DNA of 18,648 bases from an uncultured Gammaproteobacteria bacterium. GTDB taxonomy: Bacteria > Pseudomonadota > Gammaproteobacteria > SZUA-140. The first letter of the stretch is position 1. The number at the start of each line of letters is the position of its first letter. Under the pieces are notes generated by a model that worked only from the letters and a program-made list of their open reading frames with translations, was not told where the DNA came from and ran no database searches. Positions 1 through 7,421 of this stretch are shown here, piece by piece. Where the stretch lies: positions 1-18,648 of the forward strand of contig CALZIG010000140.1 of assembly GCA_945787585.1 (NCBI GenBank), read 5' to 3'. The position numbers and the translations under genes were made by a program.

Positions 1-197
1 TCACCATGTCCCATCACTTTATCAGACTTACTCCATATCAATACTTTATTACCGGACGATTGCGCCTGACTTGTTTTAACCCCGCCATCTACTTGTTGCT
101 TGTCATGGTCAGGCATAGAGGAGGCACTTTCATCACTACGTTTTTTTCTAGCTTTATTATCAGTAATTTTATCAATTGCTTTCTCGATAATGCTCAT
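1..197 (-). CDS. XrtA-associated tyrosine autokinase, N-terminal fragment
   Basis: This is the first 65 codons of a gene that runs off the left edge of the window. The reading frame opens with ATG at 197 and has no stop. The product begins MSIIEKAIDKI, followed by a basic, low-complexity linker, which is how BY-kinases of the PEP-CTERM/EPS type (CpsD/Wzc-like) start. The Walker motifs and tyrosine cluster would lie outside the window. The start lies two bases after the stop of the Wzz-like gene, and AGGTGG sits six bases upstream of the ATG, so translation is probably coupled. In this family the cytoplasmic kinase pairs with a membrane Wzz partner and controls polymer length by autophosphorylation. 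The identification rests on the N-terminal sequence and on gene order, not on a visible catalytic domain. Confidence 0.75.
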   Translation of the reverse strand, partial: MSIIEKAIDKITDNKARKKRSDESASSMPDHDKQQVDGGVKTSQAQSSGNKVLIWSKSDKVMGHG

Positions 198-199
198 CA

Positions 200-1774
200 C
201 TAACCACCTATTCCTGTAGATACAATTGACATTAGAGCGTCAACATCAAATAAGGCAATAGCCAATACGATTAGGTATGAAGCAAACAAGCCAATGCACG
301 CAACAATAAATACTGACAATGATAATTTTTGCGCCCTTTTTTCAGAGCCAGGAACTATCTTTGTCACTGATCCTAATGCCGTAGCACCTTCTATCTGAGA
401 CAGATCATCTTCCGTAATAAAGGTCGCCTTTAACATCCCAAATAATATCGCCAGTCCAACACCGCCGCCAATGCCCAGGAACAAAACCATAGTGATGAAC
501 AGTCCTCGATGAGGCCAAACGGGCACCAGTGGAACTGCGGGAGGATCGATGATACGAAATTGCACGTCATCAACGCTTTGAGACGCTTCTCTTGAAATTT
601 TAGCCGACTCACGTCTAACTACTAACGCCTCATAATTTTGCTTATTAATAGTATAGTCTCGATTAAGTTTTGCGAGCTCAGCCTCTACCCGAGGCACAAC
701 ATCGACCAGTTTTCTCAACCCCGCTACTCGGCGTTCATGCTCTACGACACGCACTTTCAACACTGAAACATCCGCTTCTGCACGACCTAACGAGATTTTT
801 AATTCCTGAAAAATCGGGTTATCTGCGTCACCGTCCGCCCATTGTGTCAGTTTCCGCGACTCAAGCTTGCCATCTCTTTGTGCTTTTAACTGCTCTATTG
901 TCCGCTTCGCAGCAATCACATCAGGATGCTTGTCAGTAAACTGCAATAACAAACCATCCAGCGTCACTTCAAGCCCACTAATCCGGCTATCAATGTCATT
1001 GACCCCTTGCACCATCCTGTCTTGCGTCAGCGGGATATCTCCATCAATTTGGCGCTGAAGCTCATCTCTTCTTCTTTCAGCTTCTCGTAAATCAAGCTTT
1101 GCTCGTTCCAGACCTTCCATGCCAATTCTTAAACGATCAAAATAGCCACCCGCTTCTGTCGGCATAAAACCAACATTTTTCCTTTTAAATACTTTTAGCC
1201 GTTCTTCTGCTTCTTCTAATTTCGCCTCATATTCGTCAATTTGCTGATCTAAAAACACTTCCGTTCTGCTTGTGTCTTTACGCGCTGTCATCAGGGTCGT
1301 TTCGACAAAAAGAGCCAGCAACTTTTCGACTACATTTTTTGCTAGAAGCGGGTTTTTATCCTGATATGAAATTACATATATTCCATCACCAGACGAGCCC
1401 TTCACATTTATTTTCTCACTCAGCCTGTTTATCACTCTCTCCAGATCTTCCGGGGTTTTTACCTCCAGATCTAACGCAGATTCCTTAACAATTTTTTCAA
1501 GATTTGGACGACTTAATAAGGTCCTACGGGTTGTCAGCGCCACTGCTGAACGCACATCACTATCAACTGCAATACCTCGCAACACTGGCTGCAACATCGA
1601 TTGAGTGTCGAGATAAACTCTCGTCATCGCCTCATACCGATCTGGCAAGACATAAACAACGCCCCAGCCTACCGCACAGATGACCGCTGCTGTGACAATC
1701 GCAAGCCAGCGTCGTATCCAGGCAAGATGCGCCATTCGCGTATACTTCTTAAACTCCTCAAATGCGCCACTCAT
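200..1774 (-). CDS. Wzz-like chain-length determinant of the XrtA/PEP-CTERM EPS system
   Basis: The 524-residue inner-membrane polysaccharide co-polymerase is expected to set EPS chain length and to partner the tyrosine kinase encoded immediately downstream. One membrane segment lies at about residues 23-43, followed by the Wzz signature region (PDRYEAMTRVYLDTQSML). A long charged periplasmic coiled coil covers roughly 170-400, and two hydrophobic segments follow near 425-447 and 484-507. There is no Walker motif at the C-terminus, so the kinase is a separate protein here, as in the proteobacterial exosortase loci. The ATG at 1774 has only a weak AAGG-like ribosome site. The gene lies 49 bases behind the export lipoprotein gene and touches the kinase gene, which suggests one operon. 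Confidence 0.93.
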   Translation of the reverse strand: MSGAFEEFKKYTRMAHLAWIRRWLAIVTAAVICAVGWGVVYVLPDRYEAMTRVYLDTQSMLQPVLRGIAVDSDVRSAVALTTRRTLLSRPNLEKIVKESALDLEVKTPEDLERVINRLSEKINVKGSSGDGIYVISYQDKNPLLAKNVVEKLLALFVETTLMTARKDTSRTEVFLDQQIDEYEAKLEEAEERLKVFKRKNVGFMPTEAGGYFDRLRIGMEGLERAKLDLREAERRRDELQRQIDGDIPLTQDRMVQGVNDIDSRISGLEVTLDGLLLQFTDKHPDVIAAKRTIEQLKAQRDGKLESRKLTQWADGDADNPIFQELKISLGRAEADVSVLKVRVVEHERRVAGLRKLVDVVPRVEAELAKLNRDYTINKQNYEALVVRRESAKISREASQSVDDVQFRIIDPPAVPLVPVWPHRGLFITMVLFLGIGGGVGLAILFGMLKATFITEDDLSQIEGATALGSVTKIVPGSEKRAQKLSLSVFIVACIGLFASYLIVLAIALFDVDALMSIVSTGIGG

Positions 1775-1823
1775 CTTAACTTGCCTTTAGTATTAATATT
1801 AATGTACAGCCGTAAAATAGGCA

Positions 1824-2465
1824 TTAAAACCATGATTCCGGAATAATTAATATGTCACCAGGTCTCATTTCAACATTGGCAGAAATTTCCCCACCTGACA
1901 TCAAGTCTTCAATCTTGACACGAAACTCTCTTCGTTCGCCGTCAATTTCACGAACAATATGAGCCTTATTGCCGGCGGCAAACTCGGTTAATCCACCCAC
2001 TGCAATCATCACATCTAGTAGTGTCATTGCCTCACGATATGGAAGCGCCTGAGGCTGTGCCGCAGCCCCTACCACTCTGATTTGCTGGTTATAAGGGCCG
2101 CCAAAGCCACTCACAATCACAGTAACAACAGGCTCTTTTATATATTTCGATAGCACACCCTCGATGTCTCGAGCCAACTGGGTGGGGGTTTTACCAATGG
2201 CGACCATATCCTCAACAAGTGGACTGGACACTGTCCCATTTGGACGTACCGGCACCGTGATAGAAACATCGGGATTACGCCAAACAAAAATATTTATCGT
2301 GTCACCCGGACCGATCAGGTATTCAGAGTGAGTCCTATCAGAACTCACACCGTCTAATGCCGGTGTTGGGAGCGACGTAGTCGATGCACAACCCACCAGT
2401 AAAACGGGTACAAAAAGAAACCCGGTAATGGCCCTTGCGCAAGATTTAAGTGAAAACATTTTCAC
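1824..2465 (-). CDS. Wza-like polysaccharide export lipoprotein, XrtA-associated
   Basis: The 213-residue periplasmic/outer-membrane export protein belongs to the Poly_export/SLBB family. A signal peptide ends in a lipobox (LLVGC, Cys26). The Poly_export domain starts at LIGPGDTINIFVW (about 50-125), and one SLBB-type segment follows at about 128-185, ending in the typical RPGDILIIPE. It is much shorter than Escherichia coli Wza (379 residues) and has no C-terminal amphipathic helix, as is usual for the short PEP-CTERM-associated export proteins. I chose the GTG at 2465: AAGGAAGGG ends seven bases before it, against 13 before the ATG at 2460. It is the first gene of the leftward wza-wzz-kinase group and diverges from the PEP-CTERM gene across a 424-base gap. 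Confidence 0.93.
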   Translation of the reverse strand: MKMFSLKSCARAITGFLFVPVLLVGCASTTSLPTPALDGVSSDRTHSEYLIGPGDTINIFVWRNPDVSITVPVRPNGTVSSPLVEDMVAIGKTPTQLARDIEGVLSKYIKEPVVTVIVSGFGGPYNQQIRVVGAAAQPQALPYREAMTLLDVMIAVGGLTEFAAGNKAHIVREIDGERREFRVKIEDLMSGGEISANVEMRPGDILIIPESWF

Positions 2466-2814
2466 GTAATAGCCCTTCCTTAGTTCAAATTTGGTTAACC
2501 CGTTATTATAAATGAAATATCGTCATAATATACGAGCACTTTAACTACTCGCTCATTAAATCAGTCTAGCGTCGCACCTAATTTAGCCAATTGACCCCTT
2601 CAATAATTATCGATAATAATATGTTTTATCGGGTACCAATATGCTGCAGCACTTTCAATCTATCGGCACAAGCTGGGGATCAAGCAAAAAATATAAATCA
2701 ACACGCCAATTTCCATTCTTTGTTCATGGTCATTAGGTTTTTTAGTATACTTAATGTCGGATTATTTTACAGGCCATTAAAGATAATTATCACAATAAAT
2801 TTTATTTTGATAGA

Positions 2815-2827
2815 TATCAACTAGTTA
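2815..2827 (+). promoter_or_regulatory. IHF consensus site upstream of the sigma-54 promoter
   Basis: TATCAACTAGTTA matches the IHF core consensus WATCAANNNNTTR at every defined position. It ends six bases before the -24 element, at about -45 to -33 relative to the predicted start. IHF often bends DNA between an activator site and a sigma-54 promoter, so the position makes sense. The left part also belongs to a dyad, TTGATA-GA-TATCAA (2807-2820). The consensus is short and could arise by chance in AT-rich DNA. Confidence 0.55.
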
Positions 2828-2833
2828 TATTTA

Positions 2834-2850
2834 TGGCACGGTTAGTGCTT
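2834..2850 (+). promoter_or_regulatory. Sigma-54 (-24/-12) promoter of the PEP-CTERM gene
   Basis: TGGCACG at 2834-2840 is a perfect -24 half. The GC of the -12 element is at 2847-2848, giving the invariant GG-N10-GC spacing; the -12 half (GTGCTT) is an imperfect match to TTGCW. Transcription should start near 2860. The next gene begins at 2890, with GAGG nine bases before its ATG. The window also encodes PrsR, an activator with an intact GAFTGA motif, and PrsR/RpoN control of PEP-CTERM genes is known from other bacteria. Confidence 0.8.
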
Positions 2851-2889
2851 AGAGTTAAAGTAGATGTAAAATAATCGAGGATTTATAAA

Positions 2890-3453
2890 ATGAACAAAGT
2901 TTTTGCAGCAGCCCTGACACTACTATTAACAGTTGCAGGAAATGCACATGCAACATTATCAAACCCATACAGCTATACTCCAGAGGATCTGCAGACATTT
3001 TCACTGCAGCAGGATGCCCCTGGCGGTAGCGCACAAGCTTTTTATGGCATTTTCCCAGATGGCACCTTCACCACAATATGGGATCGTTCAAATACAGGTG
3101 GAACGGCATATATTGGTGCGAGCGGCACCAAAGACCTGAGCGCTTTTGACGGCATAAGCTTGAATATTACCAATAGCTCATTTGCACCGATCTCAGCAGC
3201 ACTCTATGTAGTCGAAGACGCCATGATCTATATAGGTAGCATCATTGAGCTGGATGACAATGAGACAGGCATCATGAAACTCGCTTTTGGTGGTCCAAGC
3301 CAGTCAACGACGATGGATGACCAGTACGGCTTCTTTACCGCACAGACTACAGGCTATATGACCCATGCAAAAGTGCCTGAGCCAGCAACCATCGCGATGA
3401 TGGGACTTGGCCTGATCGGCCTGGGATTCATGGCAAGACGTAGAAACAGCTAA
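2890..3453 (+). CDS. PEP-CTERM sorting domain protein (exosortase substrate)
   Basis: The 187-residue secreted protein is probably processed by the exosortase encoded at 5823-7412. A signal peptide covers residues 1-21 (cleavage after AHA). The C-terminus is a textbook PEP-CTERM signal: VPEPAT at 162-167, a glycine-rich hydrophobic helix, then the basic tail MARRRNS. The mature part of about 140 residues has no cysteine, is rich in Gly, Thr, Ser and aromatics, and looks beta-rich. The stretch around DLSAFDGISLNITN (about 82-95) resembles the core strand of galactose-binding jelly-roll domains, but that is a guess. GAGG lies nine bases before the ATG. The gene stands alone, opposite to its neighbours, between a sigma-54 promoter and a strong terminator. 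The molecular function is unknown; related proteins are needed for floc formation in some bacteria. Confidence 0.93.
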   Translation: MNKVFAAALTLLLTVAGNAHATLSNPYSYTPEDLQTFSLQQDAPGGSAQAFYGIFPDGTFTTIWDRSNTGGTAYIGASGTKDLSAFDGISLNITNSSFAPISAALYVVEDAMIYIGSIIELDDNETGIMKLAFGGPSQSTTMDDQYGFFTAQTTGYMTHAKVPEPATIAMMGLGLIGLGFMARRRNS

Positions 3454-3462
3454 CAACAAAAA

Positions 3463-3476
3463 GGTGCCTAAGCACC
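3463..3476 (+). repeat. Small hairpin before the terminator
   Basis: GGTGC-CTAA-GCACC forms a 5-bp GC-rich stem ten bases after the PEP-CTERM stop codon. It has no following T tract. It may protect the transcript end or simply assist the main terminator just downstream. Confidence 0.4.
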
Positions 3477-3480
3477 ATTG

Positions 3481-3516
3481 GCCCTCAGATAGCGAACCTA
3501 TCTGAGGGCTTTTTTT
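3481..3516 (+). terminator. Intrinsic terminator of the PEP-CTERM gene
   Basis: A perfect 12-bp stem (GCCCTCAGATAG / CTATCTGAGGGC) with loop CGAAC is followed by seven T residues (3510-3516). It lies 27 bases after the stop codon. On the minus strand the stem is followed by CCAATGG, not by T residues, so it should not be a strong terminator for the converging prsT operon, although a weaker effect is possible. Confidence 0.92.
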
Positions 3517-3525
3517 ATTCTCCAT

Positions 3526-5805
3526 TCACAAGCTATCACGTAACGCTTTAGCTAGCGCGTAGCTTGAGAACGAACCCGGTTTTGCAACTAGCAACTCATC
3601 CAGCAGATCTCTTGCTTTGTCAGCATCACCTGTTTTCGCATAACCTGCTGCCAGATGATACTGTATATCAGGCATCTTTGGTGCCCGCTCATGCGCATCC
3701 TCAAGTAAAGACAGACCTCGCTTCAATCGCCCTTCTTGAACCAGGATCCAGCCAAGCGTATCCAGAACCGAAGCATTCTCTTTATTTAGCGCATAAGCAC
3801 GCTCAGCAAATGACAATGCACGCTTATCACCAGCTTGTGAAAAAAACCAGGCAAGATCATTCAGGGCGATCAAATTTTCCGGATCATTTTCGAGCAGTAT
3901 TAAATAATGCCTGATTGCAGAGTCACTATCATTCAACTGGTTATAGCCCCCCACCAGCACTAACCGAGCTCTGGCGTCATCTGTAAACTCATCAAGCCAC
4001 TGCTCAAGAAATGCCTGTGCCTGTGCAAGCTGATTAGCCTGTGCATAGGTCCGATGCACTTTGATCGCGATCGTACTCCGCCGTTCTTTTTGTAGTCCCA
4101 TTTTATACTCAGCAAGGGCATCACTGTATCTCTTCTCCGACATCATCAAGTCGCCTGCCAGCTCAAATCCAACCGCGACATCAGGCGCCGCGTTCTTTAC
4201 ACCTTCAGCGACTTTTAATGCACTATCCACCTTGCCTTCACTAAGTTCAAGACGTACCAGATTGATCGCAGCAGGAAAATAATCACCTTTAAGCTCCAAT
4301 GCACGTTTCAGATATTGACGCGCATCATTATTATTACCCTTATTTAAATAAACTGTACCAAGCAAATGGTTAAAAACCGGTTGATCTGGTGAACTGGAAA
4401 CCATTTTCTTAGCAACTACAAGCGCTTGATCAAGGCGTTTCTCGCGCAGATAAAGCATCACCAGCAATACGCCTGCACGATCTGTGCGTTTCTCTAGCCC
4501 CTTCGCGTTTTCTAGCTCATTAATTGCAGCTTCAACGTGACCCTGCTTTAAATAGGACACCGCCAGCTCAGTTCTTGCAAAATGATTATCCGGATCGTTA
4601 TCAATCGCGGATCTGAGATAACGAACACCATTTTCAACATCGCCACTATAATTAGAAGCCGCCCCTATCAGTGCAAGTAACTGAGCATCAGTAGACGCAT
4701 TCTTAAGTGCAGGGGAAAGCAGGTCAACCACCCCCTCGTGGTGTTGCTGCTGAAGCCGCAACGATGCCAGCATCTTACGTGCAGTAGTATTGTCAGGTTG
4801 TAAAATGACATAACGACTCAATAACTGGTCAGCTTGTTCCAAATTACCCATCGCATAATTGACCGCACCTAACATCAACATGGTCGGTTCATGCTCAGGC
4901 GCGAGTTGCTGAACAATTATCAGATATTTGCGTGCCGTATCGAGGTCACCACTTTCATATGCTATTTTTGCACGCATAAAATTGGGTAGTGGATGTTGAG
5001 GCAGAAGCGCTATAAGCTCATCGACTACCGCGAGTGCCTCTTCGTTCTTTTGCTGTGCATTCAATACGCCTACCAGGCCTAAGCGTGCCTGCACTGAATA
5101 CTGACTAGACACTTGCTTAGGTTCATTTAACAAAACAAATTTATAGCTATTCTCAGCCACAGAAAAATTCGCGTTGATAGTGGCTACTTTTCCTTTTAGA
5201 AGCAAGGCCTCCGCATTTTTATCATCGATAGCCAATAAATTATCAATATATTGCGATGCCTGACCAATCTTATCCTCTAATAAACTTAACCTCGCCAAAC
5301 CAATATTTGCAAAAGCTGATTGACTGTTAATCTTTAATGCGGCGCTAAAATCAGCTCGTGCCTCATTAAATTTCTGAGAACCCAGTAGCGCTTCACCCCT
5401 TAGTGCGAGTAAATCAGACTTTGACTTTTTCGACAGGTCCTGATCGATGCTAATTTCATCCAATAATTGAGTGTATTTTTTCTGTATTAATAATGACCGC
5501 GAAAGTAATATTACAACATCGTCATTACCTGACGTCTGCATACCCAGCACTCGTCGAAGTTCTCGTTCACCACTTTCACCGTCACCGGTATCAACATAGA
5601 TAGCACCTAACAGATATCGCGCACGCACACTTGACTCATCTTGCTGGAGAACATTCTTTAGCTCAATCACTGCTGAACGATAGTTTTTCTCCTGAAAAAA
5701 TACTTCGGCTCGCTGCATATGCTCAGCCGGATCCAGACTTGCTTTCTCACAGGCCGCGACCAAAAAAATCAAAAAGACAAGACACCAGAAACGTTTTTTC
5801 TTCAT
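3526..5805 (-). CDS. prsT: PEP-CTERM system TPR-repeat lipoprotein PrsT
   Basis: The 759-residue lipoprotein has a signal peptide MKKKRFWCLVFLIFLVAAC with a lipobox at Cys19. The rest is almost entirely tetratricopeptide repeats (for example FQEKNYRSAVIELKNVL, DPDNHFARTELAVSYLKQG, LDTLGWILVQEGRL), followed by the conserved C-terminal pattern AWFF...DTLGW. This is the PrsT family found beside XrtA, proposed to act in the envelope as a scaffold for assembly or sorting of PEP-CTERM proteins and EPS; its exact job is unknown. It seems shorter than most members, which I recall as about 900 residues, so some repeats may be missing. AAGGGG precedes the ATG at 5805. The gene follows xrtA by 17 bases and ends the prsK-prsR-xrtA-prsT run. 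Confidence 0.94.
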   Translation of the reverse strand: MKKKRFWCLVFLIFLVAACEKASLDPAEHMQRAEVFFQEKNYRSAVIELKNVLQQDESSVRARYLLGAIYVDTGDGESGERELRRVLGMQTSGNDDVVILLSRSLLIQKKYTQLLDEISIDQDLSKKSKSDLLALRGEALLGSQKFNEARADFSAALKINSQSAFANIGLARLSLLEDKIGQASQYIDNLLAIDDKNAEALLLKGKVATINANFSVAENSYKFVLLNEPKQVSSQYSVQARLGLVGVLNAQQKNEEALAVVDELIALLPQHPLPNFMRAKIAYESGDLDTARKYLIIVQQLAPEHEPTMLMLGAVNYAMGNLEQADQLLSRYVILQPDNTTARKMLASLRLQQQHHEGVVDLLSPALKNASTDAQLLALIGAASNYSGDVENGVRYLRSAIDNDPDNHFARTELAVSYLKQGHVEAAINELENAKGLEKRTDRAGVLLVMLYLREKRLDQALVVAKKMVSSSPDQPVFNHLLGTVYLNKGNNNDARQYLKRALELKGDYFPAAINLVRLELSEGKVDSALKVAEGVKNAAPDVAVGFELAGDLMMSEKRYSDALAEYKMGLQKERRSTIAIKVHRTYAQANQLAQAQAFLEQWLDEFTDDARARLVLVGGYNQLNDSDSAIRHYLILLENDPENLIALNDLAWFFSQAGDKRALSFAERAYALNKENASVLDTLGWILVQEGRLKRGLSLLEDAHERAPKMPDIQYHLAAGYAKTGDADKARDLLDELLVAKPGSFSSYALAKALRDSL

Positions 5806-5822
5806 CCTATTCCCCTTGAATA

Positions 5823-7412
5823 CTAGTTATCACGTCGCGTATATTCTGCATTTAACTGTCCATTCAGCTCATCAAGCCGCACACTTATATGCGGCATCAT
5901 CTGCCTATAAAACAGCGCCAACTCCCTCCGAGCAGAATCAGCACCCTGATCGCTATCTATAGATATTGAAACCACCATTGCACTTCTATTTGAAATGATC
6001 GCGCCCCAGATATCCAGTAGCTTGGCGGTGATTTGACTGGTCGTAGATATCCCCGCGACATTGTACCAATACCAGATTACTTTTTCTTTCGATGAGCGAA
6101 ACTCAACTTCAACCACCTGTTGACTTTCAAAATCGCTGACTAAAATATGTCGCACACCACCTGGTACAACAACCTCATTGGCGCCCGTAAAAAAACCATT
6201 TTCTGAATTGATTAACTCCGCCCCCTGTCGTTGATGCGCATAGTATGCAACATACAACATGACTGACTCATCGCCCTTGTGATATTTTGCGGCGAGTACT
6301 TTGTCCGCGCCATGAAATAAGGGGCGCCAGCCATCATCAATATACTCAGGACCAATCCATTTTTCAGCCCCTTTAGGAAACACTAAATCGACAGAAGAAA
6401 ATGTATTAGGCAACGACAGGGCTTGTGACTCTACATTCTTTATCACTACAAAAAAAATAATTAACCCCGTTAGCACGCCGCCATATAAATATTGCTTACG
6501 CAGGGGTAATACTTCATCTCTAACATTTCTCGGCTTAAATTTAGTTTCACTAATAATGCCTGTCTTTTGTTTTTCTTTAGGCATCAGTATCCATAATAAA
6601 GGATACATCAACCCTGCGTATAACGCCCACCCAAGGCCTTCATGATCCTCGACCATCCAGTGTTGCATATCGGTCAGGTGTCCAATCCAGATGATGATCA
6701 ACACCCGCAACCAGTTTAATGCAATCGACCAAAAAACGATGATCGAAAACACCATCAAACGTTTACGATTACCCTCGAAAAAAACATATACGTAAAGAGA
6801 ACCTAATGCCATAGATGCGAGTAAGAACCTAAGCCCGCCACATACCTCTTCGATTAAAAATCGTCCTTCAGGTATTGTCAGATAGTACCCCTCCATTAGC
6901 GTTGGAATACCCTGAAACTGCAGTACTTTATATGCAACCACTGCCGTCATATCCTGCAGTATAGACGCGACTGGGTCCCATATAGGTGTTGCGAAAATAA
7001 GATAGCTCAGCGGAAAGAAAAGCACGCGGCCAGTTTGATTTCCAAAAACAGCCCATATCAGCGCAGGAAACATCATGATAAAACTTACATATTCTACCGT
7101 CATCACGCCAACAAGCCTTGAAACCAACCAGAGTAGCGATAACGCTATTAACACACTCAAGCCAAGCTTCGATGGTACAGGCACGATATCACCAAGCAGC
7201 ATCCTACGCTGCCAAATCAAATACGCGCTTACTATGACCACAAGAAAACCGTAGCTGTATTGGCTGGACTCCCACCAAAAAGTAACGACCGAAGCAGCAG
7301 TATCGGAAAATAATGTCGCTAATACTAATATTAAAACAACACTGGAAACTAGCGGGACAGTCCATAGTGAGTGGCCAGACTCAACTCCCCCTCTAGCCCC
7401 CGTTTTATCCAT
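5823..7412 (-). CDS. xrtA: Exosortase A (XrtA) with fused EpsI domain
   Basis: This 529-residue polytopic inner-membrane transpeptidase-like enzyme should cleave PEP-CTERM proteins at their C-terminal signal. Residues about 20-275 form the exosortase domain with many membrane segments. The expected active-site elements are intact: Cys191 in EEVCGGLR, Arg236 in NWLRV and His257 in EDHEGLGW. After a basic cytoplasmic linker (about 278-305) and one membrane segment (about 310-325) comes a soluble EpsI-type domain (about 330-515), including VMLYVAYYAHQRQGAEL and VIWYWYNV. Exosortase-EpsI fusions are usual in the XrtA subtype linked to EPS. The gene lies nine bases behind prsR and 17 bases ahead of prsT, so it is in one operon with both. 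Confidence 0.96.
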   Translation of the reverse strand: MDKTGARGGVESGHSLWTVPLVSSVVLILVLATLFSDTAASVVTFWWESSQYSYGFLVVIVSAYLIWQRRMLLGDIVPVPSKLGLSVLIALSLLWLVSRLVGVMTVEYVSFIMMFPALIWAVFGNQTGRVLFFPLSYLIFATPIWDPVASILQDMTAVVAYKVLQFQGIPTLMEGYYLTIPEGRFLIEEVCGGLRFLLASMALGSLYVYVFFEGNRKRLMVFSIIVFWSIALNWLRVLIIIWIGHLTDMQHWMVEDHEGLGWALYAGLMYPLLWILMPKEKQKTGIISETKFKPRNVRDEVLPLRKQYLYGGVLTGLIIFFVVIKNVESQALSLPNTFSSVDLVFPKGAEKWIGPEYIDDGWRPLFHGADKVLAAKYHKGDESVMLYVAYYAHQRQGAELINSENGFFTGANEVVVPGGVRHILVSDFESQQVVEVEFRSSKEKVIWYWYNVAGISTTSQITAKLLDIWGAIISNRSAMVVSISIDSDQGADSARRELALFYRQMMPHISVRLDELNGQLNAEYTRRDN

Positions 7413-7421
7413 AAAAACTGC

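Larger units (their letters stand above)
2466..2889. other. Divergent intergenic region between the export gene and the PEP-CTERM gene
   Basis: This 424-base AT-rich gap has no credible gene. The right end carries the sigma-54 promoter, an IHF-type site and the ribosome site of the PEP-CTERM gene. Perfect palindromes lie at 2606-2617 (ATTATCGATAAT) and 2782-2791 (GATAATTATC), and a GGTTAACC sits near 2492. On the minus strand a TATAAT occurs at about 2505-2510, upstream of the export gene, but I see no acceptable -35 box for it, and no GG-N10-GC element facing that gene. Confidence 0.6.

Noticed and set aside
6..203. 65-codon plus-strand ORF at the left edge
   Set aside because: It lies antisense to the tyrosine kinase N-terminus, which has the right sequence, ribosome site and operon position. 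The ORF shows no recognisable feature.
2591..2824. 77-codon plus-strand ORF in the gap before the PEP-CTERM gene
   Set aside because: It would start with TTG without a ribosome site, has an AT-driven composition, and ends inside the IHF site of the promoter region.
3304..3525. 73-codon minus-strand ORF over the PEP-CTERM C-terminus and terminator
   Set aside because: It is a shadow of the PEP-CTERM gene and runs through the terminator stem.
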